Source: Clostridiaceae bacterium Marseille-Q4145
Lineage (GTDB): Bacteria; Bacillota; Clostridia; Lachnospirales; Lachnospiraceae
NCBI GenBank assembly: GCA_018223365.1
Contig: JAGTTP010000002.1
Span: 1 to 64,000 of the forward strand
Direction of reading: 5' to 3'
DNA length: 64,000 bases
Part shown: positions 39,594 through 47,304 of the stretch, one piece after another
Position numbering within the stretch: the stretch's first letter is position 1
How the letters are laid out: every line of letters begins with the position of its first letter
Program-made: the position numbers and the translations under genes
Notes under the pieces: generated by a model
Databases searched by the model: none
What the model was told of the DNA's origin: nothing
Seen by the model: the letters and a program-made list of their open reading frames with translations, nothing else

Positions 39594-41296
39594 TCTTCCC
39601 CGCCCTTTCTTGCCGCCAGTTCACAGTTAATAACGATTTCCTGTAAATTGTAAAAATCGTCTTCGCTTATGTATTCCCTTAAGTTGAATAAATCCGCCGT
39701 AAGAATCGCTGTAGCTTCCGGTATGTCTACCGCTTCGTCGTCTGCTGCCGCCTGGTCTTTATCTGCTCCCGTTTCCGGTTCATTCATTGCACCCGCAAGC
39801 CCTTGTTTTTCCTGGCTTTGCGGCTCTTTCGTAGTGTCAGATTCTGACACCTTTTTAGACGTTCTCTTAATTGTGTTTTTCAGTGTTTCCACTACTCCAA
39901 AATATCCAGCTTCTAACATAGCTTCCAGCAGTTCCATTAAATCATAATCCCTAAGATAGTCTGTATACTGCCTATCGTCTCTTTCCAGGTGGAAGCCCAG
40001 ATTATCGAAGTACACCGTATAGCCTTCGCCTTCATGTTTGAAACTAAAGCTTGTCTTCCCTGGTGCATACTTGCCGTCTTCGTAGCAAAGCTTCTTTCTG
40101 TAGTTCTCAATGATATTTAACAGGGCGTTAATTCCTCTGCTGCCTTTGTAGGATTCTATGAAGTCCTTACTAAATGCCCCGGAATGAAGGATAGCGGTAA
40201 TATAGCAGCTATACGGAAGCCCTCTGGGCGTATAATCTGGATTCAATACGCCGTTAATTTTAAAATGTGCTGTATCGGTCTTTATACTACGCCCGCCTGT
40301 TACTTCCGGGTAGTCGTCTAAGTCCTGCTGCCTATCTACCTGTTTTTCCGGTTCTTTATCCGATACCGGGTATAACTCATTAACCAACTGCACAAAGCGC
40401 GCCCAGGTTATTTCCTCTGCCCTGTCAAGCCTTACGCCCCTTATACTACAATCATAATCTACGCCGCCGCTATTTCCGCCCGCGTGGCTTCTTCCCAGGT
40501 GTTCTATACATGCTTCCTTAAGCTTGCTTCTGTCTCCGTCGTATCGCTTCGCGTGTGCTTCGTAGAATTTCTTTACGGCTGCTGGTGTCGGCTCTTTTTT
40601 CTTCTTTTCTTCCTCTACCATTTTCTTAACTTCGCCGCTCAACATTTCCCCGGATTCTATTACTTCCTTCTGCTTTTCCTCTGGCAGCCTGGAAGTTTCG
40701 TAAGCCGTGGTAAAATTCATTTTCCCACTCTTAAAGGCTTCCTTTCCTTCCTCGCACAAATTATTAGTAATGCTTTCCATTTGTGCCGCTTTTCCGGTCG
40801 AAACGCCTACAGCGCTTGCTATGTAATCGCGCATTTTGCCCTCTATCTGTACTTCCCCGGATTCCTTCGCCGCTATCAGATACTTCTTAAACTCTGCTAC
40901 ACCTTCCGTTAACTCCCAATCGCTTAAGCGTCTACTAAAGATATTCGCGCTATGCAGCGTAAGCATAAACATAGCTTCGGACATTTCCTTTATTTTGCAG
41001 TCAATCAGTTTAAAACTGTCGTGTCCTCGCTCGATATTAAGGACTGCTGCCGCCGTTCTCCTATGTCCTACTATAATTCTGTCCTGTCCCGCTACCCGTC
41101 CTACTATAACTTCCTGTAGCTGCCCCACCAGTAACATATTATCCGCCAGTTCCTCTATATCTTCCTGGGCGTACTTATTATGCTCGCTGGGAATCAGTGT
41201 ACGCGGGTCTAACTTTATCTTCCGGTATTCCTCTGTAAATATAATGCCCTGGCGGCTGTTCTGGTTCAGCCTGTCGCCTACTCCTAATCTACCCAT
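39590..41296 (-). CDS. parB: ParB/Spo0J-family partition protein
   Basis: 568 aa, longer than usual ParB (about 300). N-terminal CTPase box RIIVGHRRTAAAV, first motif IPSEHNKYAQEDIEELADNM, and a central HTH (YIASAVGVSTGKAAQMESIT). The C-terminal half (PAAVKKFYEAHAKRYDGDRS ... YSCYITAILHSGAFSKDF) is unfamiliar. Three bases behind parA: a typical type Ia pair. It should bind parS sites, which I could not pick out by eye. Confidence 0.9.
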   Translation of the reverse strand: MGRLGVGDRLNQNSRQGIIFTEEYRKIKLDPRTLIPSEHNKYAQEDIEELADNMLLVGQLQEVIVGRVAGQDRIIVGHRRTAAAVLNIERGHDSFKLIDCKIKEMSEAMFMLTLHSANIFSRRLSDWELTEGVAEFKKYLIAAKESGEVQIEGKMRDYIASAVGVSTGKAAQMESITNNLCEEGKEAFKSGKMNFTTAYETSRLPEEKQKEVIESGEMLSGEVKKMVEEEKKKKEPTPAAVKKFYEAHAKRYDGDRSKLKEACIEHLGRSHAGGNSGGVDYDCSIRGVRLDRAEEITWARFVQLVNELYPVSDKEPEKQVDRQQDLDDYPEVTGGRSIKTDTAHFKINGVLNPDYTPRGLPYSCYITAILHSGAFSKDFIESYKGSRGINALLNIIENYRKKLCYEDGKYAPGKTSFSFKHEGEGYTVYFDNLGFHLERDDRQYTDYLRDYDLMELLEAMLEAGYFGVVETLKNTIKRTSKKVSESDTTKEPQSQEKQGLAGAMNEPETGADKDQAAADDEAVDIPEATAILTADLFNLREYISEDDFYNLQEIVINCELAARKGGEE

Positions 41297-41299
41297 TGT

Positions 41300-42073
41300 T
41301 TACCCTTCCTTTCTTGTAAGTCTTATATATTCTGCTGCCAGGCTCTTATAGTCCCTTGTCGCCGCGCTCCTGGGTGTTGTCTCTATAAGGCTCTTGCGCT
41401 TCTCATACGTCCAGTCTACGACCTTCTTACTGTAGCGGATATGTGTATTAAAGGTGCTGTACTCGCTTTTCTGTAAGGCTTCTTCGCCCTTCACTACGCT
41501 TATGTCGTTCGTGAACATAGTAACCAGGCATTTAACCAGGGATAAGCCGGGGTTATACGGTCTGATTTCCTCTATAACCTCTGTCAGTTCTTCCATTCCG
41601 TCTAATGCGTTCTTATCTGCCTTAATCGGTATAATAACGTCGTCTGCTGCTGCCAGGGCGTTAAGTACATTGATTCCGACACCAGGCGGGCAGTCAATTA
41701 AACAATAGTCGTACTGTTCTTCCACCTGGTCTAATACGTCCTTCAATCTTACAATCTGGTTCGCTTCCTGGTCTAACATAAGGTCTACTGCTGCCGCGTC
41801 CATATTCATATTAGCCGGGATAATGTCAAGCCCTACGCGTCCGCTGCTGCGTATTACGTCTTCTGCCATTGTGTCGGTATCGCGTAAGACGTTTTCCATG
41901 CTCTTATAATCATAACTATGTACCCCGAAGAACTTACTTACGTTCGCCTGTATATCGTTATCCACCAGCAAAACCCGGTATTTATAGACTGTCGCCATAA
42001 TTAAAGCCAGGTTTATAGCTGTTGTGCTTTTTCCTACTCCGCCTTTCAAATTAACTATTGCTGCTGTTCTCAT
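41300..42073 (-). CDS. parA: ParA-family partition ATPase
   Basis: 257 aa. Deviant Walker A AIVNLKGGVGKSTTAINLAL, Walker A' LLVDNDIQANVSKFFG, Walker B YCLIDCPPGVGINVLNALA. Soj/type Ib-like size. With ParB it would segregate a circular, plasmid-like form or help keep the phage genome during replication. Confidence 0.93.
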   Translation of the reverse strand: MRTAAIVNLKGGVGKSTTAINLALIMATVYKYRVLLVDNDIQANVSKFFGVHSYDYKSMENVLRDTDTMAEDVIRSSGRVGLDIIPANMNMDAAAVDLMLDQEANQIVRLKDVLDQVEEQYDYCLIDCPPGVGINVLNALAAADDVIIPIKADKNALDGMEELTEVIEEIRPYNPGLSLVKCLVTMFTNDISVVKGEEALQKSEYSTFNTHIRYSKKVVDWTYEKRKSLIETTPRSAATRDYKSLAAEYIRLTRKEG

Positions 42074-42180
42074 ATTCCTAAACCGTCCTTTCTGCGGCAG
42101 CAGTCTTTACAGGCTCTGCCGCTGCTGCATTGTCTACAGTTACATTCGTGATATATAACTTTTCCTTGCCACTCGACCAA
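42070..42180 (-). CDS. 36-aa cysteine-rich peptide
   Basis: TTG start at 42180; reads VEWQGKVIYHECNCRQCSSG then RACKDCCRRKDGLGI, with six Cys in 16 residues. The stop overlaps the parA start (ATGA), a coupling typical of true genes. Probably a small zinc-binding peptide. The start is uncertain because no strong ribosome binding site is visible. Confidence 0.45.
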   Translation of the reverse strand: MVEWQGKVIYHECNCRQCSSGRACKDCCRRKDGLGI

Positions 42181-42201
42181 AAGTAGGCGCTTCGTCTTTT
42201 G

Positions 42202-42711
42202 TTACTCTTTTTTTCCTAAGCAGCCCATATTATCGCAAGTCCTACAATCTTTCCCGCAAAATCCTATAAACCGCTTTGCATTTACCCGGTCTGTTAGCTT
42301 CGCCTTCTCTGCCGGGTATGTGTCACTTTTAATATCCAGGCTTTCTAATGCTCCGTCCAGATACGCCTTAATAACCTCTATAGCTGCGTCCGAACCATAC
42401 GCTATAATAGCCCTTCCGCCGATTCTGTTAATAGTGTCAATAAAAATAAGCTGTTCTTCTGTTGCTTTATTGCTTCCTACCTTCAATTCGACATACAGGT
42501 TATTATAGCCGCCTGCTGCATACGGTAAGCATATATCGCTTACCCCTGGCTTCATGCCCTGGCGCTTTAGGTCTGCCCCAGCCCTTACGCTTCTCTTTCC
42601 TTCGTTGGCTGCATGATACATAGCCTTAAGTACCGGGGTCTGTGACTGCTCCCAGCGCGCCCAATCGAAAACGGCGGCTTGTGCCTGGGCTTCGCTTTCT
42701 CTACGCTCCAT
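42202..42711 (-). CDS. VRR-NUC domain nuclease
   Basis: 169 aa. KPGVSDICLPYAAGGYNNLY VELKVGSNKATEEQ has the PD-(D/E)XK residues D and ExK of the virus-type replication-repair nuclease; AAVFDWARWE is the usual start. A C-terminal Cys cluster (GKDCRTCDNMGC) is extra. Probably resolves replication or recombination intermediates. Confidence 0.88.
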   Translation of the reverse strand: MERRESEAQAQAAVFDWARWEQSQTPVLKAMYHAANEGKRSVRAGADLKRQGMKPGVSDICLPYAAGGYNNLYVELKVGSNKATEEQLIFIDTINRIGGRAIIAYGSDAAIEVIKAYLDGALESLDIKSDTYPAEKAKLTDRVNAKRFIGFCGKDCRTCDNMGCLGKKE

Positions 42712-42889
42712 ACTCTAATACCCTTTCCGCTGCTCCCTGGGCTGCCTTTGCTGCTGCTTCTGCTGCCGTTTCCAGTTCTGCGCTTAAGCATTTCCCTTTT
42801 GCACTTAATATAATTGCCTTCTTCATACAGCCGTTATCACTGTAATTTCTACAGGTTTTCATACCGCACACTACGTTAGTACTGCTCAT
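42701..42889 (-). CDS. hypothetical Cys-containing small protein
   Basis: 62 aa. Cys spacing CGMKTCRNYSDNGCMKKAII LSAKGKC resembles DUF1540-like zinc modules; an Ala-rich helix follows. Overlaps both neighbours. Function unknown. Confidence 0.5.
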   Translation of the reverse strand: MSSTNVVCGMKTCRNYSDNGCMKKAIILSAKGKCLSAELETAAEAAAKAAQGAAERVLEYGA

Positions 42890-43145
42890 TGTCCTTATCC
42901 TTTCCCGTTATTTTCTCTGCCAGCATTAAGACATACAGCGGAAGAACCAAAAACCACACCGTACTAATTATCCATGCCGTTAACGAAGCCTTCCCGAACA
43001 GCTCCGGCGTTTCCATTGGTTCGTAATACCCTTCTTCTTCGTCGTTCTTACGCACCGCCCACATGATTAACGGTACGGATATAACAACGCATACGCAAAA
43101 GCCCACCAGGTACACCGCCATGATGATAAGCAACGCCTTATTCAT
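42876..43145 (-). CDS. hypothetical membrane protein
   Basis: 89 aa, two to three hydrophobic segments (LLIIMAVYLVGFCVCVVISV PLIMWAV; LTAWIISTVWFLVLPLYVLM) around an acidic loop. It lies in the replication block; possible membrane tether or exclusion protein, not recognised. Confidence 0.55.
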   Translation of the reverse strand: MNKALLIIMAVYLVGFCVCVVISVPLIMWAVRKNDEEEGYYEPMETPELFGKASLTAWIISTVWFLVLPLYVLMLAEKITGKDKDNEQY

Positions 43146-43470
43146 GGGCTTTTTCCTGGTCTTCCCCGGCTGTTGCCGTCTCTGCCTTAAGCTGCTGCTT
43201 TGCCTTCCCTGGTGTCTCTGCTATGTACTGCCCTACCGCCTTCGTGATTTCTTCCACTGCTAATGCTGTTAATGCTCCGTCGGCTTCGTATTTCTTTAAT
43301 ACCGTGTCTAAAGCCTGTCCCGCTAAGGCGATACCATTTACTAAGCCTTCTTCGTAGCCGTTGTCGTAACTTCGGTCTGTTACCCTGGATAAGTAGCCGT
43401 CTAACTCCTGGCGGCTCATTCTCTTAATGCGTCTTGCTGTGTCTCTGTCGATTCCTAAAGTTTTTCCCAT
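43138..43470 (-). CDS. hypothetical phage protein
   Basis: 110 aa from the ATG at 43470 (MGKTLGIDRDTARRIKRMSR), preceded by GGAAGGAAACGG. Helical; the start resembles a small HTH. Acidic, Ala-rich C-terminus. Overlaps the rep gene end by 16 bases. Function unknown. Confidence 0.5.
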   Translation of the reverse strand: MGKTLGIDRDTARRIKRMSRQELDGYLSRVTDRSYDNGYEEGLVNGIALAGQALDTVLKKYEADGALTALAVEEITKAVGQYIAETPGKAKQQLKAETATAGEDQEKAHE

Positions 43471-44246
43471 TCTAATTCCGTTTCCTTCCATGTCTGATTG
43501 ATTCTTACGAACGTATAAGTAAAGAACGTGTAGCCTGTCTTTTCGTGTATACCTTCCCTAACGCTATCGCCGTCCAGGTAATACGATTTTTCCAGCTTCT
43601 TAGGCAGTCTGGCTATTCTGTTGTACCAGCCCTTGTCCTTTATCGGTTCTTTTCTTAAGATTGTCGGTTTTCTTAGGTTTTTAGAACTGTTCCAGCGTTT
43701 CCCCTGTAAAGCGTTCGGGTCTTTTAACATGCCGTCGCTTTGCTTTATCAGATACGACGCTAACTTAGCGTAGTTCCCGGAATCATCCAGGGGGTTAAAG
43801 TGTGTCCGCCCTCTGCCCTTCCAGGCTTTTGTTATTGCCCGCTGGCTTACTTCGTCTGGTGTATTTATAACTAAGTGATGATGTAACGCCCCCTTCTTGC
43901 CGATTTCCATAACGTGTATATACTTAAATACCAGTCCCAGGGATTTATACAGCTTCCGCATTTCCTGTAAGAAGTCGTCCGCGTCTGCTCTCATTGCCTT
44001 CCTTCCGGCTGGACGTTCACTAAGCTTATAATCTAATACTAAGTGCGTGTCCCCTTCCTGGAAGTTCTCGTTTATCAGTCTCCTTAGTTTTTTCTCTGCT
44101 GCTCTTTTGTTTACTTCTCTCTGTTCATCTGTTGTAAGCTGCTTCCTCTTTCCCCGCTTCACTCCCTTCTTGTTAAATCTGCTGCTATAATACTTTGATA
44201 CCTCTATGGTATTTCCAGCCTTCACTACCTCTATGATGTACGGCAT
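43455..44246 (-). CDS. HUH-type replication initiator (rolling-circle Rep)
   Basis: 263 aa. The HUH motif is GALHHHLVINTP (His122-124), followed by NYAKLASYLIKQ with Tyr165-x-x-Lys, the single-Tyr catalytic motif of plasmid/Microviridae/inovirus-like Reps. HVMEIGKKG precedes the HUH as in these families (motif 2 context). Such enzymes nick the double-strand origin and begin rolling-circle replication. Unusual as the sole initiator of a tailed phage. A structured, promoter-bearing region lies upstream (44289-44430). Confidence 0.85.
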   Translation of the reverse strand: MPYIIEVVKAGNTIEVSKYYSSRFNKKGVKRGKRKQLTTDEQREVNKRAAEKKLRRLINENFQEGDTHLVLDYKLSERPAGRKAMRADADDFLQEMRKLYKSLGLVFKYIHVMEIGKKGALHHHLVINTPDEVSQRAITKAWKGRGRTHFNPLDDSGNYAKLASYLIKQSDGMLKDPNALQGKRWNSSKNLRKPTILRKEPIKDKGWYNRIARLPKKLEKSYYLDGDSVREGIHEKTGYTFFTYTFVRINQTWKETELEWEKL

Positions 44247-44288
44247 ATACTAACCCACCCTATCGTTAATACTTTTATCAAGCCATAA

Positions 44289-44306
44289 AAGGGGCGGAAA
44301 CCCCTT
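44289..44306 (-). terminator. small GC hairpin upstream of rep
   Basis: AAGGGG / CCCCTT stem around CGGAAA; on the minus strand followed by TTTTATGG. It might be an attenuator in the rep leader or part of the replication origin. Confidence 0.4.
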
Positions 44307-44324
44307 GAAAAATAAGCTTTTTCG

Positions 44325-44353
44325 TTGACTTCCGCCGTACATTTTGGTATACT
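44325..44353 (+). promoter_or_regulatory. strong plus-strand promoter opposing rep
   Basis: TTGACT (44325-44330), 17-base spacer, TGG-TATACT (44345-44353) with extended -10. It points away from rep and against the leader of the rep transcript. Confidence 0.75.
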
Positions 44354-44384
44354 TATTTATGTGAGTAAGTACAACATGTACGGC
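44334..44384. repeat. nested inverted repeats, candidate replication origin
   Basis: GCCGTACA (44334-44341) and TGTACGGC (44377-44384) are the outer arms; TACTTA and TAAGTA the inner arms. Structured DNA just upstream of an HUH rep gene is where a double-strand origin is expected. The nick site is not identified. Confidence 0.45.
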
Positions 44385-44430
44385 AAAGCCGCTAGATTAT
44401 TTCCCGATAGTCTAGCGGCTGTTTTATTGT
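44360..44430 (+). ncRNA. predicted counter-transcribed RNA controlling rep
   Basis: A transcript of about 70 nt from the promoter at 44325-44353 to a strong terminator: AGCCGCTAGA (44387-44396) pairs with TCTAGCGGCT (44411-44420) and is followed by GTTTTATTGTCTTTT. It codes for no peptide of note and is antisense to the leader of rep mRNA. Small antisense RNAs in this arrangement set copy number in rolling-circle plasmids. Confidence 0.6.
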
Positions 44431-44466
44431 CTTTTGTGGCTTTCTTCGGGTGTGTGTGTTCTGCCG

Positions 44467-45108
44467 TTAAGCAGTTTCTTTTTTCTTCTGTAATTCGTAC
44501 TGGTTTACGGACAGTTCATAGCACCTTCTAGGCTCTTTTCCCTTGTCCCCTAAGTCTTTTATATACTCGCGGCTCTGTAAGCGCCCTACGGCTTCGATAC
44601 AGTCCCCTACATGCAGTTTTTCCGTTGCCCTGGTGGCTGTACCGTTCCACATGATAGACGGGATATAATCGCTTAACTGGCTTCCGTCCTCTCTGTGTAC
44701 CGCTAATAACAGGTCTGCAATCAGCAGCCCGCGCGGTGTCTCTCTAATTGGCACTTCTTTGCACAGGAAGCCCGTAATAACTACCTGGTTCGTGATTCCC
44801 TTGTAATCGTCGTCTTCCTGGATAGAAAACGCCCTTACGGAAATATCCAGCTTGTCCTTAATGTTCCTGGTTCGGATTTCTCCGGTAATAAGAAGCTGCG
44901 CGCCTACTACTTCCCCTTTTTCGTCAATGTCCGCCAGGGTGTTATAAGCCGCTGTGTCTTCCTCTACCACAATGGGTAAAATATCAATGATTCCGCTTTC
45001 GCGCTGTACCGCAAGGTTAAACTTGTAGTACTCTGTTCCTTTTTTGTCTATGCTTGCCTGTTGCGGGTAGTCCAGGACTTCCCCATACAGTGATATAAAA
45101 TTGTTCAT
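44467..45108 (-). CDS. SSB-like protein with two OB folds
   Basis: 213 aa. First OB: NFISLYGEVLDYPQQASIDK ... ILPIVVEEDTAAYN; second OB: NQVVITGFLCKEVPIRETPR GLLIADLLLAVHR ... IPSIMWNGTAT RATEKLHVGDCIEAVGRLQS. Both follow the SSB strand pattern. It would cover the single strand displaced by rolling-circle replication. Confidence 0.7.
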   Translation of the reverse strand: MNNFISLYGEVLDYPQQASIDKKGTEYYKFNLAVQRESGIIDILPIVVEEDTAAYNTLADIDEKGEVVGAQLLITGEIRTRNIKDKLDISVRAFSIQEDDDYKGITNQVVITGFLCKEVPIRETPRGLLIADLLLAVHREDGSQLSDYIPSIMWNGTATRATEKLHVGDCIEAVGRLQSREYIKDLGDKGKEPRRCYELSVNQYELQKKKETA

Positions 45109-45114
45109 GCTCTC

Positions 45115-45408
45115 CTACTCCTTTTCTTTCTCTTTCCAGTAATATTCCCTGGTTTCTCCGGTGTCGTCCTTAATGGTAATCGTTCCCCATGCGTCGCCCT
45201 TTCCGGTAATCGTCGCTTCCTTCTTTACTGCTGCCGCCCGGGCTTCTTTTGCCTTTATGCTGCTTTCCGCCAGTGTTGCCACTGTGAACAGAATAAGGGC
45301 TACTATTGCTACGACTGCTGCCAGGCGCTTATTATCTCTACGGTTTGCTCCCAGACATCCCAAAAGGGAACATACGGTAATTGCTGCTAAGAAAATCTTT
45401 AAAAACAT
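45115..45408 (-). CDS. hypothetical membrane protein with OB-like tail
   Basis: 97 aa from the ATG at 45408 (MFLKIFLAAITVCSLLGCLG), RBS GGAG. Two membrane segments then a short domain ATITGKGDAWGTITIKDDTG. Not recognised. Confidence 0.5.
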   Translation of the reverse strand: MFLKIFLAAITVCSLLGCLGANRRDNKRLAAVVAIVALILFTVATLAESSIKAKEARAAAVKKEATITGKGDAWGTITIKDDTGETREYYWKEKEKE

Positions 45409-45410
45409 CT

Positions 45411-45704
45411 TTAGTACTCCTTCCACTTTTCTCTAAATTTTGCCAGGCGCTTATTAAAAGCTTCCTGGTTCTGCTCCCGCTTTGGCTGCTCCGGTTTCGG
45501 TGTTCCCGGACGCTTCCTAAGTTCCGGTCGCTCCGCTGCCGTAAGCACTATCGTATTGTTTGTGTAAAAATCTACTAAGTGCTGCTGCCCGCATACCTCA
45601 CAGGTGTTAACTACATTGTCTTTCAGATTCAGCAAGCGGCTGTTGCACTTAAGACAGTTCCGCGCCTTCTTATTCCCCTTGCTGGCAATTCTCTTTAATA
45701 TCAA
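45411..45704 (-). CDS. hypothetical zinc-ribbon protein
   Basis: 97 aa from a TTG at 45704 overlapping the previous stop. ARNCLKCNSRLLNLKDNVVN TCEVCGQQH has two CxxC knuckles. The C-terminal half is basic and proline-rich (KRPGTPKPEQPKREQNQ). A nucleic-acid-binding role is plausible. Confidence 0.55.
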   Translation of the reverse strand: MILKRIASKGNKKARNCLKCNSRLLNLKDNVVNTCEVCGQQHLVDFYTNNTIVLTAAERPELRKRPGTPKPEQPKREQNQEAFNKRLAKFREKWKEY

Positions 45705-45865
45705 CTTTTCTTCGTCCCTTCTTCTGTGTCTCTTTTTGCTAATACCATTTTGGTAGCGATATAAAGCGCCTTCTGTGTTACTTCGTCCAGCCCTTCAAGA
45801 AGTAAGTTAGCTTCTTCGGCTCTTGCCTTTTTGTGTTCCATGTTCTCAACCGCTGCCGCTGTCAT
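45701..45865 (-). CDS. 54-aa hypothetical helical protein
   Basis: ATG at 45865, RBS AAAGGGGG. Reads MTAAAVENMEHKKARAEEAN then LLLEGLDEVTQKALYIATKM; helical and amphipathic. Its stop (TGA) overlaps the following TTG start by 4 bases. Confidence 0.55.
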   Translation of the reverse strand: MTAAAVENMEHKKARAEEANLLLEGLDEVTQKALYIATKMVLAKRDTEEGTKKS

Positions 45866-45866
45866 A

Positions 45867-46097
45867 TTAACAGCCCCCTTTCTTCTTTCTGTTCGCCGCC
45901 AGGCAGCCCCGGAATAATCGTTCTATTGTTTCTTCCTGGCTGCTTAAGCCTACCTTCTGCCCGGTATACGGCACACATGAAATAACCTTAGATTCCGCCG
46001 TAGTACAGTTCCTACGGGCTTCGTTCTCATTTCGCGCCGGGACTAACCGGGTCTGCCTTCTACCTAATGTTTCTACTTCTACTACAAATTTCTTCAC
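45867..46097 (-). CDS. hypothetical basic protein
   Basis: 76 aa from GTG at 46097 inside the stop of the preceding ORF (GTGA). KKFVVEVETLGRRQTRLVPA RNENEARRNC resembles small phage proteins of two beta strands and a helix. Function unknown. Confidence 0.5.
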   Translation of the reverse strand: MKKFVVEVETLGRRQTRLVPARNENEARRNCTTAESKVISCVPYTGQKVGLSSQEETIERLFRGCLAANRKKKGGC

Positions 46098-46267
46098 TGT
46101 TTTTCACTCCTACTTTTTATGTAATTTTCTACCGCTTCCGTCGCCCGCTTATAACATTCCGTTTCGCTTTCCTCTTTAATTTTGCAAATACTACGGGTTT
46201 TCTGTTCTCCCCGGTATTCCCATATTTCTATTAAGCCGTCGTCGTATAAGCTAAAGCGGCTGTGCAT
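46094..46267 (-). CDS. 57-aa hypothetical protein
   Basis: From the ATG at 46267: MHSRFSLYDDGLIEIWEYRG then EQKTRSICKIKEESETECYK RATEAVENY. The frame is open upstream without a clear start, so the N-terminus may be longer. Coupled (4-base overlap) to the next gene. Confidence 0.5.
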   Translation of the reverse strand: MHSRFSLYDDGLIEIWEYRGEQKTRSICKIKEESETECYKRATEAVENYIKSRSEKQ

Positions 46268-46323
46268 ACGCAAGTTGCTAACTCTTTGTGCTTGCCTGTA
46301 TACTCTGTAGAATTTGCTAATAG

Positions 46324-46485
46324 CTATTCTACGGTCTGCTTCTTTGTTATCCGTCTTATGCGCTCCCTTCCTTTCTTCATGCCCTTTAATACCAGGCTTA
46401 AAACCTTACAGGCTATTACTGTTGCCGCCAGTAAAATAGCGCCCGCTGCCGTTGTTACCAGAATAATAAAAACTTTCACGCTCAA
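46324..46485 (-). CDS. 53-aa single-pass membrane protein
   Basis: TTG at 46485 with GAGG nine bases upstream. One membrane helix (FIILVTTAAGAILLAATVIA) then a strongly basic tail (MKKGRERIRRITKKQ). Function unknown. Confidence 0.45.
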   Translation of the reverse strand: MSVKVFIILVTTAAGAILLAATVIACKVLSLVLKGMKKGRERIRRITKKQTVE

Positions 46486-46533
46486 ACTTTGATACCTCTA
46501 AACAAGGACTTTTACGACTGCTGCCACAGCCTT

Positions 46534-46755
46534 TTATCTTTTGCTTCTCAATGCTGCTATTTCTGCCTTAATGTCTTTCCCGGTGTAATCAGCTAAAAGC
46601 TTTTCGCTTATCTGATACGCCCAGGAAGAAGAACCCGGAAGCTGTATAGCTATTCCTATGTTTAGCTTCCCTTGCTGCATAGCCACCCGGACAAACTGCG
46701 GCGATACTCCTAAAATGTCCGCTGCTTCCGCTGGCTTTATGTTGTTATCCCTCAA
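46534..46755 (-). CDS. small helix-turn-helix protein, excisionase-like
   Basis: Start placed at the TTG at 46755, which follows AAGGAAGG; a longer frame with ATG at 46791 has no ribosome binding site. IKPAEAADILGVSPQFVRVA MQQGKLNIG is a MerR/Xis-type winged helix. It could be the excisionase or an early regulator. Confidence 0.6.
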   Translation of the reverse strand: MRDNNIKPAEAADILGVSPQFVRVAMQQGKLNIGIAIQLPGSSSWAYQISEKLLADYTGKDIKAEIAALRSKR

Positions 46756-46891
46756 TTTATCCTTCCTTTCTTGTGTATTCGCCTTCTGCATTTATCCAGG
46801 CTTAGGACTGGCTACCGCTGGTAGGCTGCATTACGCTTTTTCTTTGTTCTTTTTCGTGGTATAATTATCAAAAAACTTAAGGGGGTTTACC

Positions 46892-47218
46892 ATGAAACAC
46901 ATTTCATATTCTTTTAGCAATTCTGATATAGAAGCTATCACTTTTGCCCTTACTGTCCTTCCGTCCCTGGGTATCGAAGAAACAGAAGCCCAGGCAGCTA
47001 TTAACTATCAGTGCTGTTGTTCTGCTGGCGAAAAGCTTCTTAAGCACGATACCAACATAGCGCCTAATGAATTTCGCGTTATCCTGGCTTCCCTTCAAGC
47101 CGTCCAGCTTATCAACCAGGGCGAACTTGAAGTAGACCAGGAAACAAAGCAGAAATGTAGCAGCTACTTATTTACTGTCAATAAGCTTGTGTCTGTCTTT
47201 GATAAGCAAATGTCATAG
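46892..47218 (+). CDS. hypothetical protein expressed against the early operon
   Basis: 108 aa. Preceded by an extended -10 promoter TGG-TATAAT (46857-46865) and RBS GGGGG. Helical, SDIEAITFALTVLPSLGIEE and FRVILASLQAVQLINQGELE. One of several rightward genes between leftward early genes, so it is probably expressed in the lysogen. Unknown family. Confidence 0.6.
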   Translation: MKHISYSFSNSDIEAITFALTVLPSLGIEETEAQAAINYQCCCSAGEKLLKHDTNIAPNEFRVILASLQAVQLINQGELEVDQETKQKCSSYLFTVNKLVSVFDKQMS

Positions 47219-47304
47219 CTTACGCTTACTGCAATTTCATTTTCAAAATCACTATTTACAAGCTGCCGAAGTCTTTCGGCGGCTTCTTTTCTGTCTGGTG
47301 GCAT
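47164..47304 (-). CDS. 46-aa hypothetical protein
   Basis: ATG at 47304 with a good ribosome binding site (GGAAGGAG, nine bases). Reads MPPDRKEAAERLRQLVNSDF then ENEIAVSVSYDICL. Its 3' end overlaps the end of the convergent plus-strand gene by 55 bases. Confidence 0.45.
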   Translation of the reverse strand: MPPDRKEAAERLRQLVNSDFENEIAVSVSYDICLSKTDTSLLTVNK

